In this document: piece by piece, positions 1 to 10,128 of the stretch
Layout: every line of letters starts with the position of its first letter
How positions within the stretch are numbered: the first letter of the stretch is position 1
NCBI RefSeq assembly: GCF_000092065.1
Contig: NC_009365.1
Coordinates: 186,001-250,000 of the forward strand
DNA from: Ostreococcus lucimarinus CCE9901
Taxonomy: Eukaryota > Chlorophyta > Mamiellophyceae > Mamiellales > Bathycoccaceae
Length of the DNA stretch: 64,000 nucleotides
Direction of reading: 5' to 3'
The notes under the pieces: generated by a model
Databases searched by the model: none
Seen by the model: the letters and a program-made list of their open reading frames with translations, nothing else
What the model was told of the DNA's origin: nothing
Program-made: the position numbers and the translations under genes

Positions 1-1506
1 AGCGAGAACACAGGCGTCTCGAGCGGATTGCCGCCGCTGCCGAAGAAGGTGCTCGATCGTATCCCTTCGGCGCTCAAGAAGGGTTCGAGTTTTTCCACGT
101 CGATAAACGTCAGGCGTAACTCTAGCGATGGAAACTCTAAGTCGGTGACGTTCAACGAGCACGTAGAGACGCAAGTGATCGCCAAGTCGCCGAGTAAACA
201 CGGCCTCGCCGCGGCAGAGGAGACTGATAAAGAGTTCAGAACGCGCACGCGTCTTCTCCAAGCCGCGGGGAAGTTTAAGATCGCGGAGGAAGAGTTATCC
301 ATAGGTGCTAAACTCGGTGTTGGGTCTTTTGGTGTCGTGCATCGCGCGAAGTGGAACGACACCGACGTCGCCTACAAAACCATGATTGCCGACAAAATGA
401 ACGACGACACCATCAATGCCTTTGCGGAGGAGATTCGCATGATGCGCGCGTTGCGTCATCCAAACATCGTACTGTTCCTCGGTGCGGTGATTCAGCGGGG
501 TCGAATGGGAATCGTTTCCGAGCTCATGAAGCGCGGAAACTTGGAGCAACTGTTGCACGGCAACGGTAAGTGGAGCGAGTCGCTTCGTAGCAATGGGATG
601 CTTCGCAGACAAATGGCGGCGGATTGCGCGCGCGGGATGTTGTATTTACACTCCCTCGCCCACCCTGTTGTACATCACGACTTGAAACCGGCAAACTTGC
701 TGGTCGATGCAAATTGGACACTGAAAGTGAGTGATTTTGGGATGAGCGAGTTGAAGAGCTACACGTACGGATCGAATTGCAAAGCTCCCGGGGGAACGCC
801 CGAATGGATGGCGCCCGAGGCGCTTCGCGGCGACGACGTCAACGAGCTCTCCGACGTGTTTTCGTTCGGTGTCATTCTGTGGGAGCTCATCACCCTGAAT
901 TTCCCGTGGGCCGATCTCTCGTCACCCGTGCAAATCGTCGCTCAAGTCGCGTTTTTGCACCGACGGTTGAAAATTCCGAGCTGGGTCGAGGACCCGATGG
1001 AGCAACTATTGCACGATTGCTGGACGCGTGAGACGGAGGCGCGACCAACGTTTGCGAGCATCGTCGAACGCCTCGTGGGCGATTACCCAGCCGCGTGGTC
1101 GCAAGGTAAAGAGTCGAAATCCGCCGAGCAAGAAGCGGCCGACATTCTCGCCCTGATGTCCAAAGACGACGGTTCCCCGACGTCGGCGATCGAAGACGAC
1201 GAATTCGTCGACGCTAGCGACGACATCGACGTCTCCGTCATCTCTGCCTTCGCCCCTCGCGGATTGGCCCCGATTCGCACCCCGACGCCCGTCCACGACG
1301 CCACCGCGTCCAGGACTCTCGGTTCCGAGGACGATTCCGCGGAGGAATCCAACTCGCTCGATTCCTCCGCCGAAGTCTCCGTCGCGAATTCCCCTCGTAA
1401 GCCCCCTCTCACCGCCAGCGTCGCCGCCAACGTCGGCGCTTTCCGCCCGAAGATCCTCTCGCCCCTCAAAACCCCTCGCGCGCGCGCCGGCGTCGCCGAG
1501 CCTTAG
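1..1506 (+). CDS. Raf-like (TKL) Ser/Thr protein kinase, 5' end missing
   Basis: The frame is open from base 1, and the first possible initiator is only a TTG (28-30), so the true start lies left of the window. In the visible 501 codons a complete kinase domain runs from about 95 to 360. It shows a glycine loop GVGSFG (106-111), the ATP lysine in VAYK (126), a catalytic loop HHDLKPANLL with Asp 227, DFG at 245-247 and APE at 271-273. The short HPNIVLFLGA stretch and the GTPEWMAPE segment are typical of Raf-like/TKL MAPKKKs. HHD replaces HRD, so this is a non-RD kinase. The roughly 140-residue C-terminal tail is acidic and Ser/Pro-rich, probably regulatory. The substrate is unknown. The next gene is on the same strand 143 bp downstream. 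Confidence 0.88.
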   Translation, partial: SENTGVSSGLPPLPKKVLDRIPSALKKGSSFSTSINVRRNSSDGNSKSVTFNEHVETQVIAKSPSKHGLAAAEETDKEFRTRTRLLQAAGKFKIAEEELSIGAKLGVGSFGVVHRAKWNDTDVAYKTMIADKMNDDTINAFAEEIRMMRALRHPNIVLFLGAVIQRGRMGIVSELMKRGNLEQLLHGNGKWSESLRSNGMLRRQMAADCARGMLYLHSLAHPVVHHDLKPANLLVDANWTLKVSDFGMSELKSYTYGSNCKAPGGTPEWMAPEALRGDDVNELSDVFSFGVILWELITLNFPWADLSSPVQIVAQVAFLHRRLKIPSWVEDPMEQLLHDCWTRETEARPTFASIVERLVGDYPAAWSQGKESKSAEQEAADILALMSKDDGSPTSAIEDDEFVDASDDIDVSVISAFAPRGLAPIRTPTPVHDATASRTLGSEDDSAEESNSLDSSAEVSVANSPRKPPLTASVAANVGAFRPKILSPLKTPRARAGVAEP

Positions 1507-1649
1507 CCGCCAGCCCTTTGTAAAGTTATAATTCGACTCGACGCCGCGACGCCGTCCCGTCCCGCCCAGTCCCACGCTCCCATCTTCACTCGACGCGTCA
1601 CAACGCCTCGGCCCGCGACGCGCCTCGCGCCGCCGCCGCACCGCGCGCG

Positions 1650-3241
1650 ATGGACCCCTCGATGTTCACGCCCGAGATGATCGTGCGTCGCGACGCGCGA
1701 GCGCCGCGCCGCGACGCGAACGCGCGCGCGATGACGACCGCGACGCTTCGAAAGATCGCGCGACGCCGCGAACGCGCGCGCGACGCGAGCGAACGACTGA
1801 CGGAACGACGGATCGCGCGACTTGAACGCGAACGCAGGCGCAAGCGCAACAGATGATGTCGAACATGACGCCCGAACAGATGGCGCAGATGCAACGCATG
1901 GCGGGGTCGATGGGCCTCGGCGCGCCGCCGGGCGCGGCGGAGGCGATGAAAAATATGACGGCGGAGGACATGCGACGAGCGGCGCAAGAGATGGGGAACA
2001 TGACGCCGGAACAGTTGAAGACGCAGTACGAACAGGCGCAGGGACACGCGAAAGCGAGCGCGGATTATCGATACGCGGGGAGCGAGACGCTGAAGAAGGA
2101 GGGGAATAAACTCGTGGGAGAGGGGAAACACGCGGATGCGGTGGAGAAGTACGCGCGAGTGAAGGAAAACTTGAAGGATGATGTGAACGCGGCGGCGAAG
2201 ACGCTGCGGTTGTCGTGCATGTTGAACATGGCGCTTTGTTTTAACAAGATTGGGAAGCACGACGGGGCGATTAGCGAGTGCACCGAGGCGCTCGAGCTCG
2301 AACCGCGGAGCTTGAAGGCGTACTATCGACGCGGACAAGCGTACGTGGCGAAGGGTGAGCTCGAACAAGGTGTGAATGATTTGATGCGGGCGAATAAGCT
2401 CAGTCCTGGAGATGAGACAGTGGCGGGAGAGCTCGAAGCAGCCGTCAAGCGCATGGAATCGCAAGGATTAGCCGTGCCGGCCGCCGCGCCGGAATTCGAC
2501 CATCCCGAGGCGGCGCCCACGACGAGCGCCGGCTCGAGCGGTAGTGCGATGCCGGGGATGCCTGGGATGCCGACGCTCACGCCTGATGTTCAAGCACAGG
2601 TGAGCGCGATGATGAGCGACCCGAACGCCATGGAGCAAATGTCGTCGATGATGGGCAACTTGTCCGACGATCAAATCGAGCAGATGGCGGCGACGAATCC
2701 CATGATGGCGGGCATGGACCCGGATCACGTGAAAAAGGCAGCGGGCATGATGAAGAACATGAAGCCGGAGACTATGCAAAGCATGATGAAGATGGCGCAG
2801 AGCATGGGCACGGAGGGCGGGAAAGGCTTCGACCCGAACGACCCCGAAATGATGTCCAAGATGCAAAAGGAGTTGAACAACCCGGAGATGCGCGAGGCCA
2901 TGGTTGAAATGATCCAGGGTATGGATTCGGAGTCTTTGAAGGAGATGTCCAAGAGCATGGGCATGACGATGGACGACGCGCAAGCTGAGCAAGCGGTCAA
3001 CGCTCTCAAGAACATTTCGCCAAAGACCATGGAACGGATGCTCTCAATGGCTTCCGTCGCGGGCGGGATCTACAGTCGATTCAAGCGACCGATCGATTGG
3101 GCTATGCGCAACAAGCGCACGGCGCTCAGCATCTTTGTCGTGTTCACGGCCATGGGGACGACGTACGTGCTGCGATGGTGGCGTCGCCGCGGAGGAGCCG
3201 TGGAAGCGGCTGACAACCAAACCTCGACCTCAACGTTTTAA
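1650..3241 (+). CDS. OEP61: OEP61-like TPR receptor with C-terminal membrane anchor, two exons
   Basis: Exon 1 (1650-1682) encodes MDPSMFTPEMI. A 170-bp intron (1683-1852) has GTGCGT donor, CTGAC near 1797 and AACAG acceptor. Exon 2 (1853-3241) continues in phase, giving 473 aa. The start matches the MDP... start of plant OEP61, and the Met-rich NMTPEQM / NMTAEDM repeats are typical of that family. A TPR block follows at about 85-205 (YRYAGSETLKKEGNKLV, then LEPRSLKAYYRRGQAYVAKG). A long Met/Pro-rich linker leads to a single transmembrane helix near the C-terminus (ALSIFVVFTAMGTTYVL) and a basic tail. In plants OEP61 binds Hsp70 on the ER or plastid surface and receives preproteins; the same role is inferred. 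Its 3' end lies 29 bp from the convergent MCM2 gene. Confidence 0.85.
1683..1852 (+). other. Intron 1 of the OEP61-like gene
   Basis: The donor GTGCGTCG follows codon 11, CTGAC lies at about 1797-1801 and the acceptor AG is at 1851-1852. Splicing is phase 0 and joins the family-typical MDP start to the Met-rich repeats. Without it the first ATG frame stops at 1856. Confidence 0.8.
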
Positions 3242-3270
3242 TGCTATCCTTCGTGTCAACAATTACATTC

Positions 3271-6214
3271 CTAATCGCTCGTGTGGACGATGCACTGACG
3301 GGCAGCGTCGTACGAGAAGTGCGAGTTTCTGAAGGCTGAACTGCCGTAAAACGGCGCCAAATCCTCGATGCCGTACGCTCTCGCCTTGCTCTCGAGATCG
3401 CGGCAACGCACTGTCGTCGTCTGACCCGCGGTATCCGCTTGACTGTTCGGCTTGGCGCCGACATTTTCCCAGCGCATCGTTTCCCGAAGTAGTCCGCGAA
3501 GAATTTCGAGGAGCAAAGCGTCGTAGTCGCGATGGAAGTGCGTGTATCGCGCAAACTTCTTCTGCAGGGTCTTTTGCACGGATTGCTTTTGAGTGCCGAT
3601 GAAAGACTGCAGCATGCATCCAATCGCAGCGTCGATGTCATCAGCCGATACTTGCTGGCTAAGTCGCATCGCCGCTCGAGCTTCACTCATTCGGATGATG
3701 GACTCGATGTGACGCACGGCGACGGGCATGCCTTCACGCGTCACAGACTCCTTTCGCAATTCGGCGTAGACTCGTTGAATCTTCGGCAAGTCTTGCTGAT
3801 TTAGCTTTGGGCGACATTCTTTTTTCGCGTACGAAATATACTTGCGCAACAATTTTTGATCAATCGGCTCGATGTCGTCGTCGTCATTTTCCCCAAATGG
3901 ATTCTGCAACGGCGCTTCCGGATCGTCTTCAAATCTCGGATGGCACTTGACGTGGGAGTGTACCACGAACTTAGCGAGCCTTTCATCTAAGACAGGGTCA
4001 ATAACGTCGCGAACGACGCAAAGAATATCGAAGCGGGAAAGGATTGGATCCGTCAGTTCAACGTTGTCGCTGAACGTCTTGGACGAATCGTATCGACCGC
4101 CGATGGGGTTCGCTGCGGCGATGACCGAGCATCTCGCTTGTAAAGAAGTCACAATACCAGCCTTGGAGATAGATATGGATTGCTGCTCCATTGCCTCGTG
4201 AATGGAGACGCGATCTTGCTCGTTCATCTTATCGAATTCGTCAATGAGGCACACACCGCGATCGGCGAGCACGAGGGCGCCGCCTTCCAGCACAAACTCG
4301 CGAGTCACCGGATCTTTGTGCACGGCAGCTGTTAAACCGACCGCAGACGCGCCTTTACCAGTGGTGTACACGGCGCGACCCGCGGTGGCTTGTGTGTACT
4401 TCAAAAACTGTGATTTCGCAACACCGGGATCCCCGAGCAACAACATGTTGATGTCGCCGCGCAATCGCGTCTTGCCCTTGACGAACTTTTCTTGACCGCC
4501 AAACAGCGCAAATGCGATACCCATCTTGATATCTTCGTGCCCGTGAATGGACGGCGCGATAGACTTCATGATGCGTCGAACGATTTTGGGATCACGGCTG
4601 AGCTTTCTGATGTCCTCGCGATCTTCATCCGTGAGATTGCCCGACGAGTACAAATCTCCTTTTCGTTTGACGTAATTCGCCTCGATGTACGTCGTGAATA
4701 CGGGAAATCCCTGCTGACGCGTGTTCAGCGACGCTTCGAAGTTATTTGTGTACACCCCGGTGACTTCAATCTCGTCACCCGGTTTCGCCATGTCAATCAA
4801 GTCGTTCAACACGATAACCTCTTTACTTCGCGGAATGCGGCCAGCCGGAACGCTTCCCGGAGATTCCTGCAACGTCAACTTCTGGTAGTTGCGATACACC
4901 GTCTTTGCGGAGTTAATCTGCCATCTACCTTTTTGATGGCACTCCGGGCAGGCATTCGGGCGCTCCTCTTCTCTGCTACTATTTTGGAAGATTGGACCGA
5001 CGTTGTACGAACACACCATGCACGTGTACGTCACATTTTTCAGTTGCGGAAACACACCCGTGCGTCGCGTCACGACACCGCTGACGCGAATCAATGAGTT
5101 TAAGTGCGATTGGCGAATATCACGAATAGCGTCCTCGACGGGCAAATCCACGATTCGCACGAACACGTCGGGATGAATGTCGCCGTACGACGGGTAAAGC
5201 TTCAACACTTCGGTGAGCGCGACTTCGTCGAATAGATCGAGCATGTCCTTCGGCGCGTCCGCGACCCAAACCGCGATCAGAGACTCACTCTTCGCCAGGT
5301 GCATGTAACTGATTTCCAAACTCTGCAAGTTGTTGTTGCACATCTCGCGAATCTTTTTGTGATAAAGCGACCGCCCGGCTTCGTCGACTTGTCCTTTGCG
5401 CAAAAACCGACTCAAACGCTTGCGAATCTCCACCTTCGTGCGATCCTTCGTGATCCACTCGCGAAGAGGGCAATCGTACACGTCAATGTTCACGTCGAAT
5501 TCCTCGTCATCGTCTTCCATGTCCCCATCTGCGGCGCGATCCGCGGCCCTTCGCCTTCGCGCCTGCCGCAACCATTCGTCCTCGCCCTCCTCGAGCGCCC
5601 GCGGCCGCACCCGACCCGCGCGTCGTCCACCACGATCTTCATAAATATCCCGCTGTTCCATCAACTCTTCCGCGCGCAATCGCGCCTCGAGTTCGGCCTC
5701 CGCATCGTACTCTTCGTCCTCCTGCGCCAGTCCCGCCTCTTCGTACTGGTCCAAGTGCGGCATCACTTGGTAATCCCTACGCCGTACGAAAATAACGCGT
5801 TCCTCACGTTCGTCAGTCGCGCGATCCGACGCTCACTCCATCCCCACCGTCGCGTCTCGCCCCGCGCGCCGCCCTTGGCGCGTCTTCCCCGCTCTCGCGT
5901 CGTCCGCGCGCGAGCGACAGCTCGAAATTCAAATATTCAAACCCGCGTCCCGTCCCCGTTCTCGCCCTCGCGCGTCGCGCGTCGCTCGCGTCGCTCCCGC
6001 ACCGTTCCATGTCGTTCATCAAATCCTCTCCATCGCTCTCGTCGTCGCTCCCGCGCGAGTCCTCGCTCGCGTCGCCGTCGCTCGCCCCGACGTCGTCGCG
6101 CTGATCGTGATGCGGCACGAACGGATCGTCCGCGCCCGCGCGCTCGAACGCGTCCCGCGCGTCGTCGTACGCGTCCGAGGCGTCGTCGCGGTCATCGCTA
6201 TCGCTCGTCGCCAT
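3271..6214 (-). CDS. MCM2: DNA replication licensing factor MCM2, two exons
   Basis: Exon 1 (6214-6003) encodes the acidic N-terminus from MATSDSDDRDD to DLMNDMER. A 226-bp intron (6002-5777) has donor GTGCGG, CTGAC near 5813 and acceptor GTAG. Exon 2 (5776-3271) restores MERDYQVMPHLDQYEE, which matches the conserved MCM2 segment just before DQYE. The 905-aa product has a C4 zinc finger (Cys 323, 326, 347, 350), Walker A GDPGVAKSQ (519-527), Walker B CLIDEFDKM (580-588) and arginine finger SRFD (651-654). These are all features of an active MCM helicase subunit. MCM2 is part of the MCM2-7 replicative helicase and its N-terminus binds histones. Primase large subunit lies 2 kb away. Confidence 0.96.
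5777..6002 (-). other. Intron of MCM2
   Basis: On the minus strand the donor is GTGCGG (6002 downward), CTGAC lies at about 5817-5813 and the acceptor AG is at 5778-5777. The phase-2 junction CG|G makes Arg and rebuilds the conserved MCM2 N-terminal segment. Confidence 0.85.
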
Positions 6215-6454
6215 CGCGGCGCGCGCGCGTCGTCGCGTCGCGTCGCGTCGCGCGTCGTCGAGTGTCGCGCGCGCGTTTGAATTCGCATCACAGCTCGACG
6301 CGCGCGCGACGCGCCGGCGACGCGCCTTCGGCGAGCGCGCGCGCGGCGAGCGCGAGCGAGCGACGTCGCGCGCGCGCGCGCCGCGCGAGGACGAAACCGC
6401 GCGCGAGGACGACGAGGCGCGCGATCGCGGATCGCGAATCGCGACGCGCGGGCG

Positions 6455-7147
6455 ATGGAAACGAAACGCGTCGTCTTCGTGTCGCTGAAACCGTCGTCGA
6501 CGGCGAGCGATGATCAACACGCGTCGAGGAACGCGCGACGGAAGCGCGCGCTCGGGATCGAGGAGAGGGCGACGTGGGAGGAGTTTGTGAGCGCGGCGTG
6601 CGCGCGGTTGCAAATCGCGGGCGCGCGGGCGGTGTATCACGCGAGCACGGGCGAACGCGTGCACGGGATAGAGGACGTGCAAGACATTGAAGATTTAATC
6701 GTCGAGGAGGATGAGAGCGCGCGGATGATGACGAGCGGCGCGACGCCGGGGGTGAGCCCGTTGCGAACGCCGAACGGACGCGCGAACGGGGCGACCGCGC
6801 GCGGAACGCCGGGAAGGGATTACGACGGTGATTACGACGACGACGATGGAAAGAGTAAACCGCGAAGGATGTCGGTGCTGTTGTCGAGCCTCGTACCGGG
6901 ACTCGGCAGCGCGGTGGGCGACGGGGCGTTGAGGAAACTGGACAGCGCGTTGGACGCGGCGGAGCGCGGCGACGACGACGGCCGATCGAAGAATCATCGC
7001 GTGCCGACGCGCAAGCCCGTGGGCGCGCGAAAGACGTTGAAGCGAAAGAAGCGCTTGAATAGGCGCGCGGCGGCGTTGTTGCTGATCGTGTTCGTCGGTA
7101 CGTTGGTGTACGTCTTCGGTCGACGCTTTGAAGACGCGCCGTTCTAA
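6455..7147 (+). CDS. Tail-anchored protein with a doublecortin/ubiquitin-like N-terminal domain
   Basis: The product is 230 aa from ATG 6455. Residues 1-90 read like a DCX/ubiquitin-type fold: a first strand RVVFVSLKP, then ATWEEFVSAACARLQI, a strand ARAVYHASTGERV, and the closing IEDVQDIEDLIVEEDE that resembles the 'dl.dG..yv..' end of doublecortin domains. A low-complexity, Gly/Asp-rich middle follows. A basic stretch (RKTLKRKKRLNRR) precedes one C-terminal hydrophobic helix (AALLLIVFVGTLVYVF), so a tail anchor in the ER or an organelle outer membrane is predicted. The DCX assignment is by pattern only, and the function is unknown. It is divergent from MCM2, with 240 bp between start codons. 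Confidence 0.7.
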   Translation: METKRVVFVSLKPSSTASDDQHASRNARRKRALGIEERATWEEFVSAACARLQIAGARAVYHASTGERVHGIEDVQDIEDLIVEEDESARMMTSGATPGVSPLRTPNGRANGATARGTPGRDYDGDYDDDDGKSKPRRMSVLLSSLVPGLGSAVGDGALRKLDSALDAAERGDDDGRSKNHRVPTRKPVGARKTLKRKKRLNRRAAALLLIVFVGTLVYVFGRRFEDAPF

Positions 7148-7245
7148 TAGTCTAGTTGTAAAACAGTCGTCATTGCGTCGCGTTCGCGACTTTGTCTCGG
7201 CGCCTCCGCGCGGTGCGCATCGCGCGAACGCGTAGCGCGCGACGC

Positions 7246-8175
7246 ATGCGCTCGTTCGGCGCGCCGTCGACGTCGGCGGCTCGTCCAACGCACGTCAGGA
7301 CGAAAAGTGCACCCAGACACAAATCCCGCTCGCGCGCCGCGCCGCGCGCCGCGGACGACCCGCAGGCGTGGGAACGGTTTTATCTCACGCACAGTAAAGA
7401 CGGCGCCAAAGGACACGACGTCGGGGCGTTCAAAGATCGGCATTACCTCCGGAAAGCGTTCGGGGAACTGGTGGACGAAGAAGCGCGCGCGGCGCCGGAG
7501 ACTTTTCGCCCGGCGCTTCGCCCGAGCGAGCTCCCAGACGTGGACGAAACGCGCAAAATCGATGTTTTGGAGCTCGGGTGTGGGGTCGGGAACTCGGTGT
7601 TTCCGCTTTTGAGGGCGAATTTAAACATGCGAGTCGTGGCGGTGGACTGTTCGCCGACGGCGATTGCGGCGGTTCGCGCGAACCCGGAGTTCGATGCGCG
7701 ACGACTTCGCACGCACGTCGTCGATGCGAGCGCGCGTCGTTCGATGGAGAGTTGCGTTGACGACGCATCGGTCGACGCCGTGACCGCGGTGTTCTTTCTT
7801 TCCGCGCTCACGGCGAACGGGTTGCGAAACGCCGCTGAGGAAATTCGGCGCGTGCTACGTCCGAATGGTGTACTTTTATTTCGAGATTACGCGAGAGGGG
7901 ACGTTAAGAACGCAGATGCGTCGTCGCAGTTTGTGCCGGGCGAACGCATCGATGAGAATGCGTCTTTGTCGTCGACGTCGAACGAGCAAACGTACCGCCG
8001 TTCCGACGGCACGCTCGCCGTCTTCTTCGACGAAGACGAGTTAAACGACGTGTTTGCATCCGTCGGGTTGGTGGGCGAGTGCGAAATAGTCACGCACTCA
8101 ATCACGAACCGCAAGCTAGGAGTGACGATGGATCGAAAGTTTGTGCAAGGGCGGTTCGTGAGGCTCGCAGGGTGA
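7246..8175 (+). CDS. METTL2/6/8-like methyltransferase, probable tRNA m3C32 methyltransferase
   Basis: The open frame reaches back to a TTG at 7192; the first ATG is 7246, giving 309 aa. The protein has the family layout of Trm140/METTL2/METTL6/METTL8: WERFYLTHSKD, then FKDRHYLRKAF, SAM-binding motif I VLELGCGVGNSVFPLL, motif II VVAVDCSPTAI, and a C-terminal strand block with VQGRFVRL. These enzymes make 3-methylcytidine at position 32 of tRNA anticodon loops using SAM. The first ~45 residues are Arg/Ser/Ala-rich and could be an organellar presequence or just disordered. It is convergent with the primase gene (47 bp). Confidence 0.86.
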   Translation: MRSFGAPSTSAARPTHVRTKSAPRHKSRSRAAPRAADDPQAWERFYLTHSKDGAKGHDVGAFKDRHYLRKAFGELVDEEARAAPETFRPALRPSELPDVDETRKIDVLELGCGVGNSVFPLLRANLNMRVVAVDCSPTAIAAVRANPEFDARRLRTHVVDASARRSMESCVDDASVDAVTAVFFLSALTANGLRNAAEEIRRVLRPNGVLLFRDYARGDVKNADASSQFVPGERIDENASLSSTSNEQTYRRSDGTLAVFFDEDELNDVFASVGLVGECEIVTHSITNRKLGVTMDRKFVQGRFVRLAG

Positions 8176-8222
8176 GTCGTTTGAATATAGATTTGTCATT
8201 TACATCTGTAGCGATCCCTATC

Positions 8223-9764
8223 TCACGCCGCAACCGATTGAGCGTTCGCGTCGCCGAGCACCGCCTCGCTCGCAGTCGGCGGGGCGAGGATCTTCCTGCT
8301 CTCGTGGAAGTATTGATGCGGCGTGTGCACGCCCGCCTCGATTTCGACGCCGTCGTGAATCGCCGCAAACGTCATACCGCACGCGATTTGGTAGTGCATA
8401 TTCGTCGCCTTCTCGACAATCGCGTGCGACTTAGCACCAGAGATTTTCAACGTACCGAGCAACTCGTGCAAACGTGCGCCGTTATCCTTGACGCCAGACG
8501 TGAGCGTCTTGAACGGACAACCGTGCGCGTCCTTCACGCCCGGATCCGCTGCGATGCACTGACCGCACGCGTGCGGGGTGTAGTTGACGCGCTTCCCTTC
8601 CTTACCGTACGCGTGTCTGATACCATACGCGTAATCTTTTTCAAACTTCTCCGCGGAGCATTTCGGGTGCTTTGTGAACTCTGTCTTCCAAAACACGAGC
8701 GCCTGGTCCAGAGGCAAGCCGATGCCCTTCAAATACAGTTGCAGTTGTCGTCGACCGCCGTGCGTCAGGTGATGATCTTTCTTGAGCGCCTTGTAAAGCT
8801 GGCGCATGCACAGCGGGAAAGACTCTTGCGTGGCTTCGATGCCGGCGATCGACATCGTGCCGTCTTCGCCTTGGAAATCGTACCCGCTTCCCGATCGACG
8901 GTTGTGCACAGATTTCAAAAGCGGCGTCAAACGGTGAGCCTCCTTCTTTTCAAACTTGTTGAAGAGCGTGATGGCTTCGGCGACCATCTTGTTCAGCATC
9001 GTCTTAAACCGACCGAACACGAGTTGATCGAGGGTTTCTTTACGAATCCACGCGTTTCCGCCGATCAAGTACGCCCGTCTCGACTTGACGAGCGGGCACA
9101 CCTCTTCGAAACCGACGACGAACCAACGCGACGCCTCGCTCGCCGCTTCCTCGCACATCCTCTGGTACTCCATCGTCCCGAGCTTACCATCTTTACTGAG
9201 ACTTCGACGCATCTGCCTATACTCGTGGTCCGCCATCAAGACGTCCCGCAAATCGTCCCGTCTCTCCCGCACTTCCTTCTCGCTCGCCCGCGCGTAATCG
9301 TTAAACCCATTCGTCCGCATAAACTCCATCTTCGCGTCCAAACTCAGCTCACCGTACCGATACTTGAACAACTCCAACTCGTTCTCCCGAAACCATCGCC
9401 TGTGTTCTTCGCTTCGACAGCTCGCCAACCTCAACAAAAAATGACTCGTCGCGTCTCTCGCCGCGCCCTCCGCGTCAAACGTCCCCCCCGTCGTCCGTCG
9501 CATGTTATATTCCTCCTCCGCGCTCGCGATCGCCCGTTTCAATTCCTCATCCTTCTTCCCACCGCTTCGCGCGTCGTCGATCGCCCGCAAGACGCCGTAC
9601 CGATCCATCGCCGCGCGCTCCAGGTACTCGATGGAGCGTTCGTCATCCGGCGCGGTGTTGTACGCGTCCAACCGCGCCGCGTTTCCGCCGTACTTTCGCT
9701 CGAGCGCGGTCTTGGCGCGCGCTTCCGCTTTCTCTCGATTCGTGCGCAGCGCGCCGAAGACCAT
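8223..9764 (-). CDS. PRIM2: DNA primase large subunit
   Basis: The 513-aa product from ATG 9764 has the length of eukaryotic PRIM2/Pri2. The C-terminal domain shows the [4Fe-4S] ligands in their usual settings: Cys 319 (FPLCMRQL), Cys 400 (TPHACGQC), Cys 416 (HGCPFK) and Cys 462 (HYQIAC). LKGIGLPLDQALVFW and IRHAYGKEGKR are near-invariant PRIM2 stretches. In the polymerase alpha-primase complex this subunit binds the template/RNA end and counts primer length. Its 5' region carries tandem repeats (9823-10038) shared with the divergent coiled-coil gene, making it one of two promoters here with the same 18-bp motif. Confidence 0.95.
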   Translation of the reverse strand: MVFGALRTNREKAEARAKTALERKYGGNAARLDAYNTAPDDERSIEYLERAAMDRYGVLRAIDDARSGGKKDEELKRAIASAEEEYNMRRTTGGTFDAEGAARDATSHFLLRLASCRSEEHRRWFRENELELFKYRYGELSLDAKMEFMRTNGFNDYARASEKEVRERRDDLRDVLMADHEYRQMRRSLSKDGKLGTMEYQRMCEEAASEASRWFVVGFEEVCPLVKSRRAYLIGGNAWIRKETLDQLVFGRFKTMLNKMVAEAITLFNKFEKKEAHRLTPLLKSVHNRRSGSGYDFQGEDGTMSIAGIEATQESFPLCMRQLYKALKKDHHLTHGGRRQLQLYLKGIGLPLDQALVFWKTEFTKHPKCSAEKFEKDYAYGIRHAYGKEGKRVNYTPHACGQCIAADPGVKDAHGCPFKTLTSGVKDNGARLHELLGTLKISGAKSHAIVEKATNMHYQIACGMTFAAIHDGVEIEAGVHTPHQYFHESRKILAPPTASEAVLGDANAQSVAA

Positions 9765-9822
9765 GGCGGCGTCGCCGCCGTCGTCGCGCGTCGCCGTGTC
9801 GCGCGATCGTCGAGCTGTCGCC

Positions 9823-10038
9823 GCGTCGCGATTTCAAATTTCGTGGCGTCGGCGCCGCGCGCGGTGCGATTTCGAGGGTCGGCCTCGCGCACCGCGCACT
9901 GTTTACCCATACGCGCGTCGCGATTTCAAATTTCGTGGCGTCGGCGCCGCGCGCGGTGCGATTTCGAGGCGTCGGCGCCGCGCGCGGTGCGATTTCGAGG
10001 GTCGGACCTCGCGCACCGCGCACTGTTTACCCATACGC
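9823..10038. repeat. Tandem repeat in the bidirectional primase / coiled-coil promoter
   Basis: Two direct copies of a ~92-bp unit lie between the divergent start codons: 9823-9914 and 9915-10038. The second copy carries an internal 31-bp duplication (9938-9968 and 9969-9999). Each unit contains GCGATTTCAAATTTCG, GTGCGATTTCGAG, and ends with ACTGTTTACCCATACGCG (9898-9915 and 10022-10039). The last motif recurs at 37614-37631 and 37682-37699 with two substitutions at most. The whole 364-bp gap 9765-10128 holds no gene. Confidence 0.9.
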
Positions 10039-10128
10039 GTCAACGCGCGGACGCGGCGCGACGCGCGACGCGCGCGCGCACGTCGCGACGCGCGCGCGAC
10101 CGCGACCGCGACCGCGCGGCGACGCGCC

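Noticed and set aside
1650-1856. Separate 68-aa Arg-rich protein
   Set aside because: Only its first 11 codons look coding; the rest reads through an intron with donor, branch point and acceptor.
9823-10038. CRISPR-like or centromeric repeat array
   Set aside because: Only two unequal copies without unique spacers, in a promoter of a eukaryotic nuclear gene.
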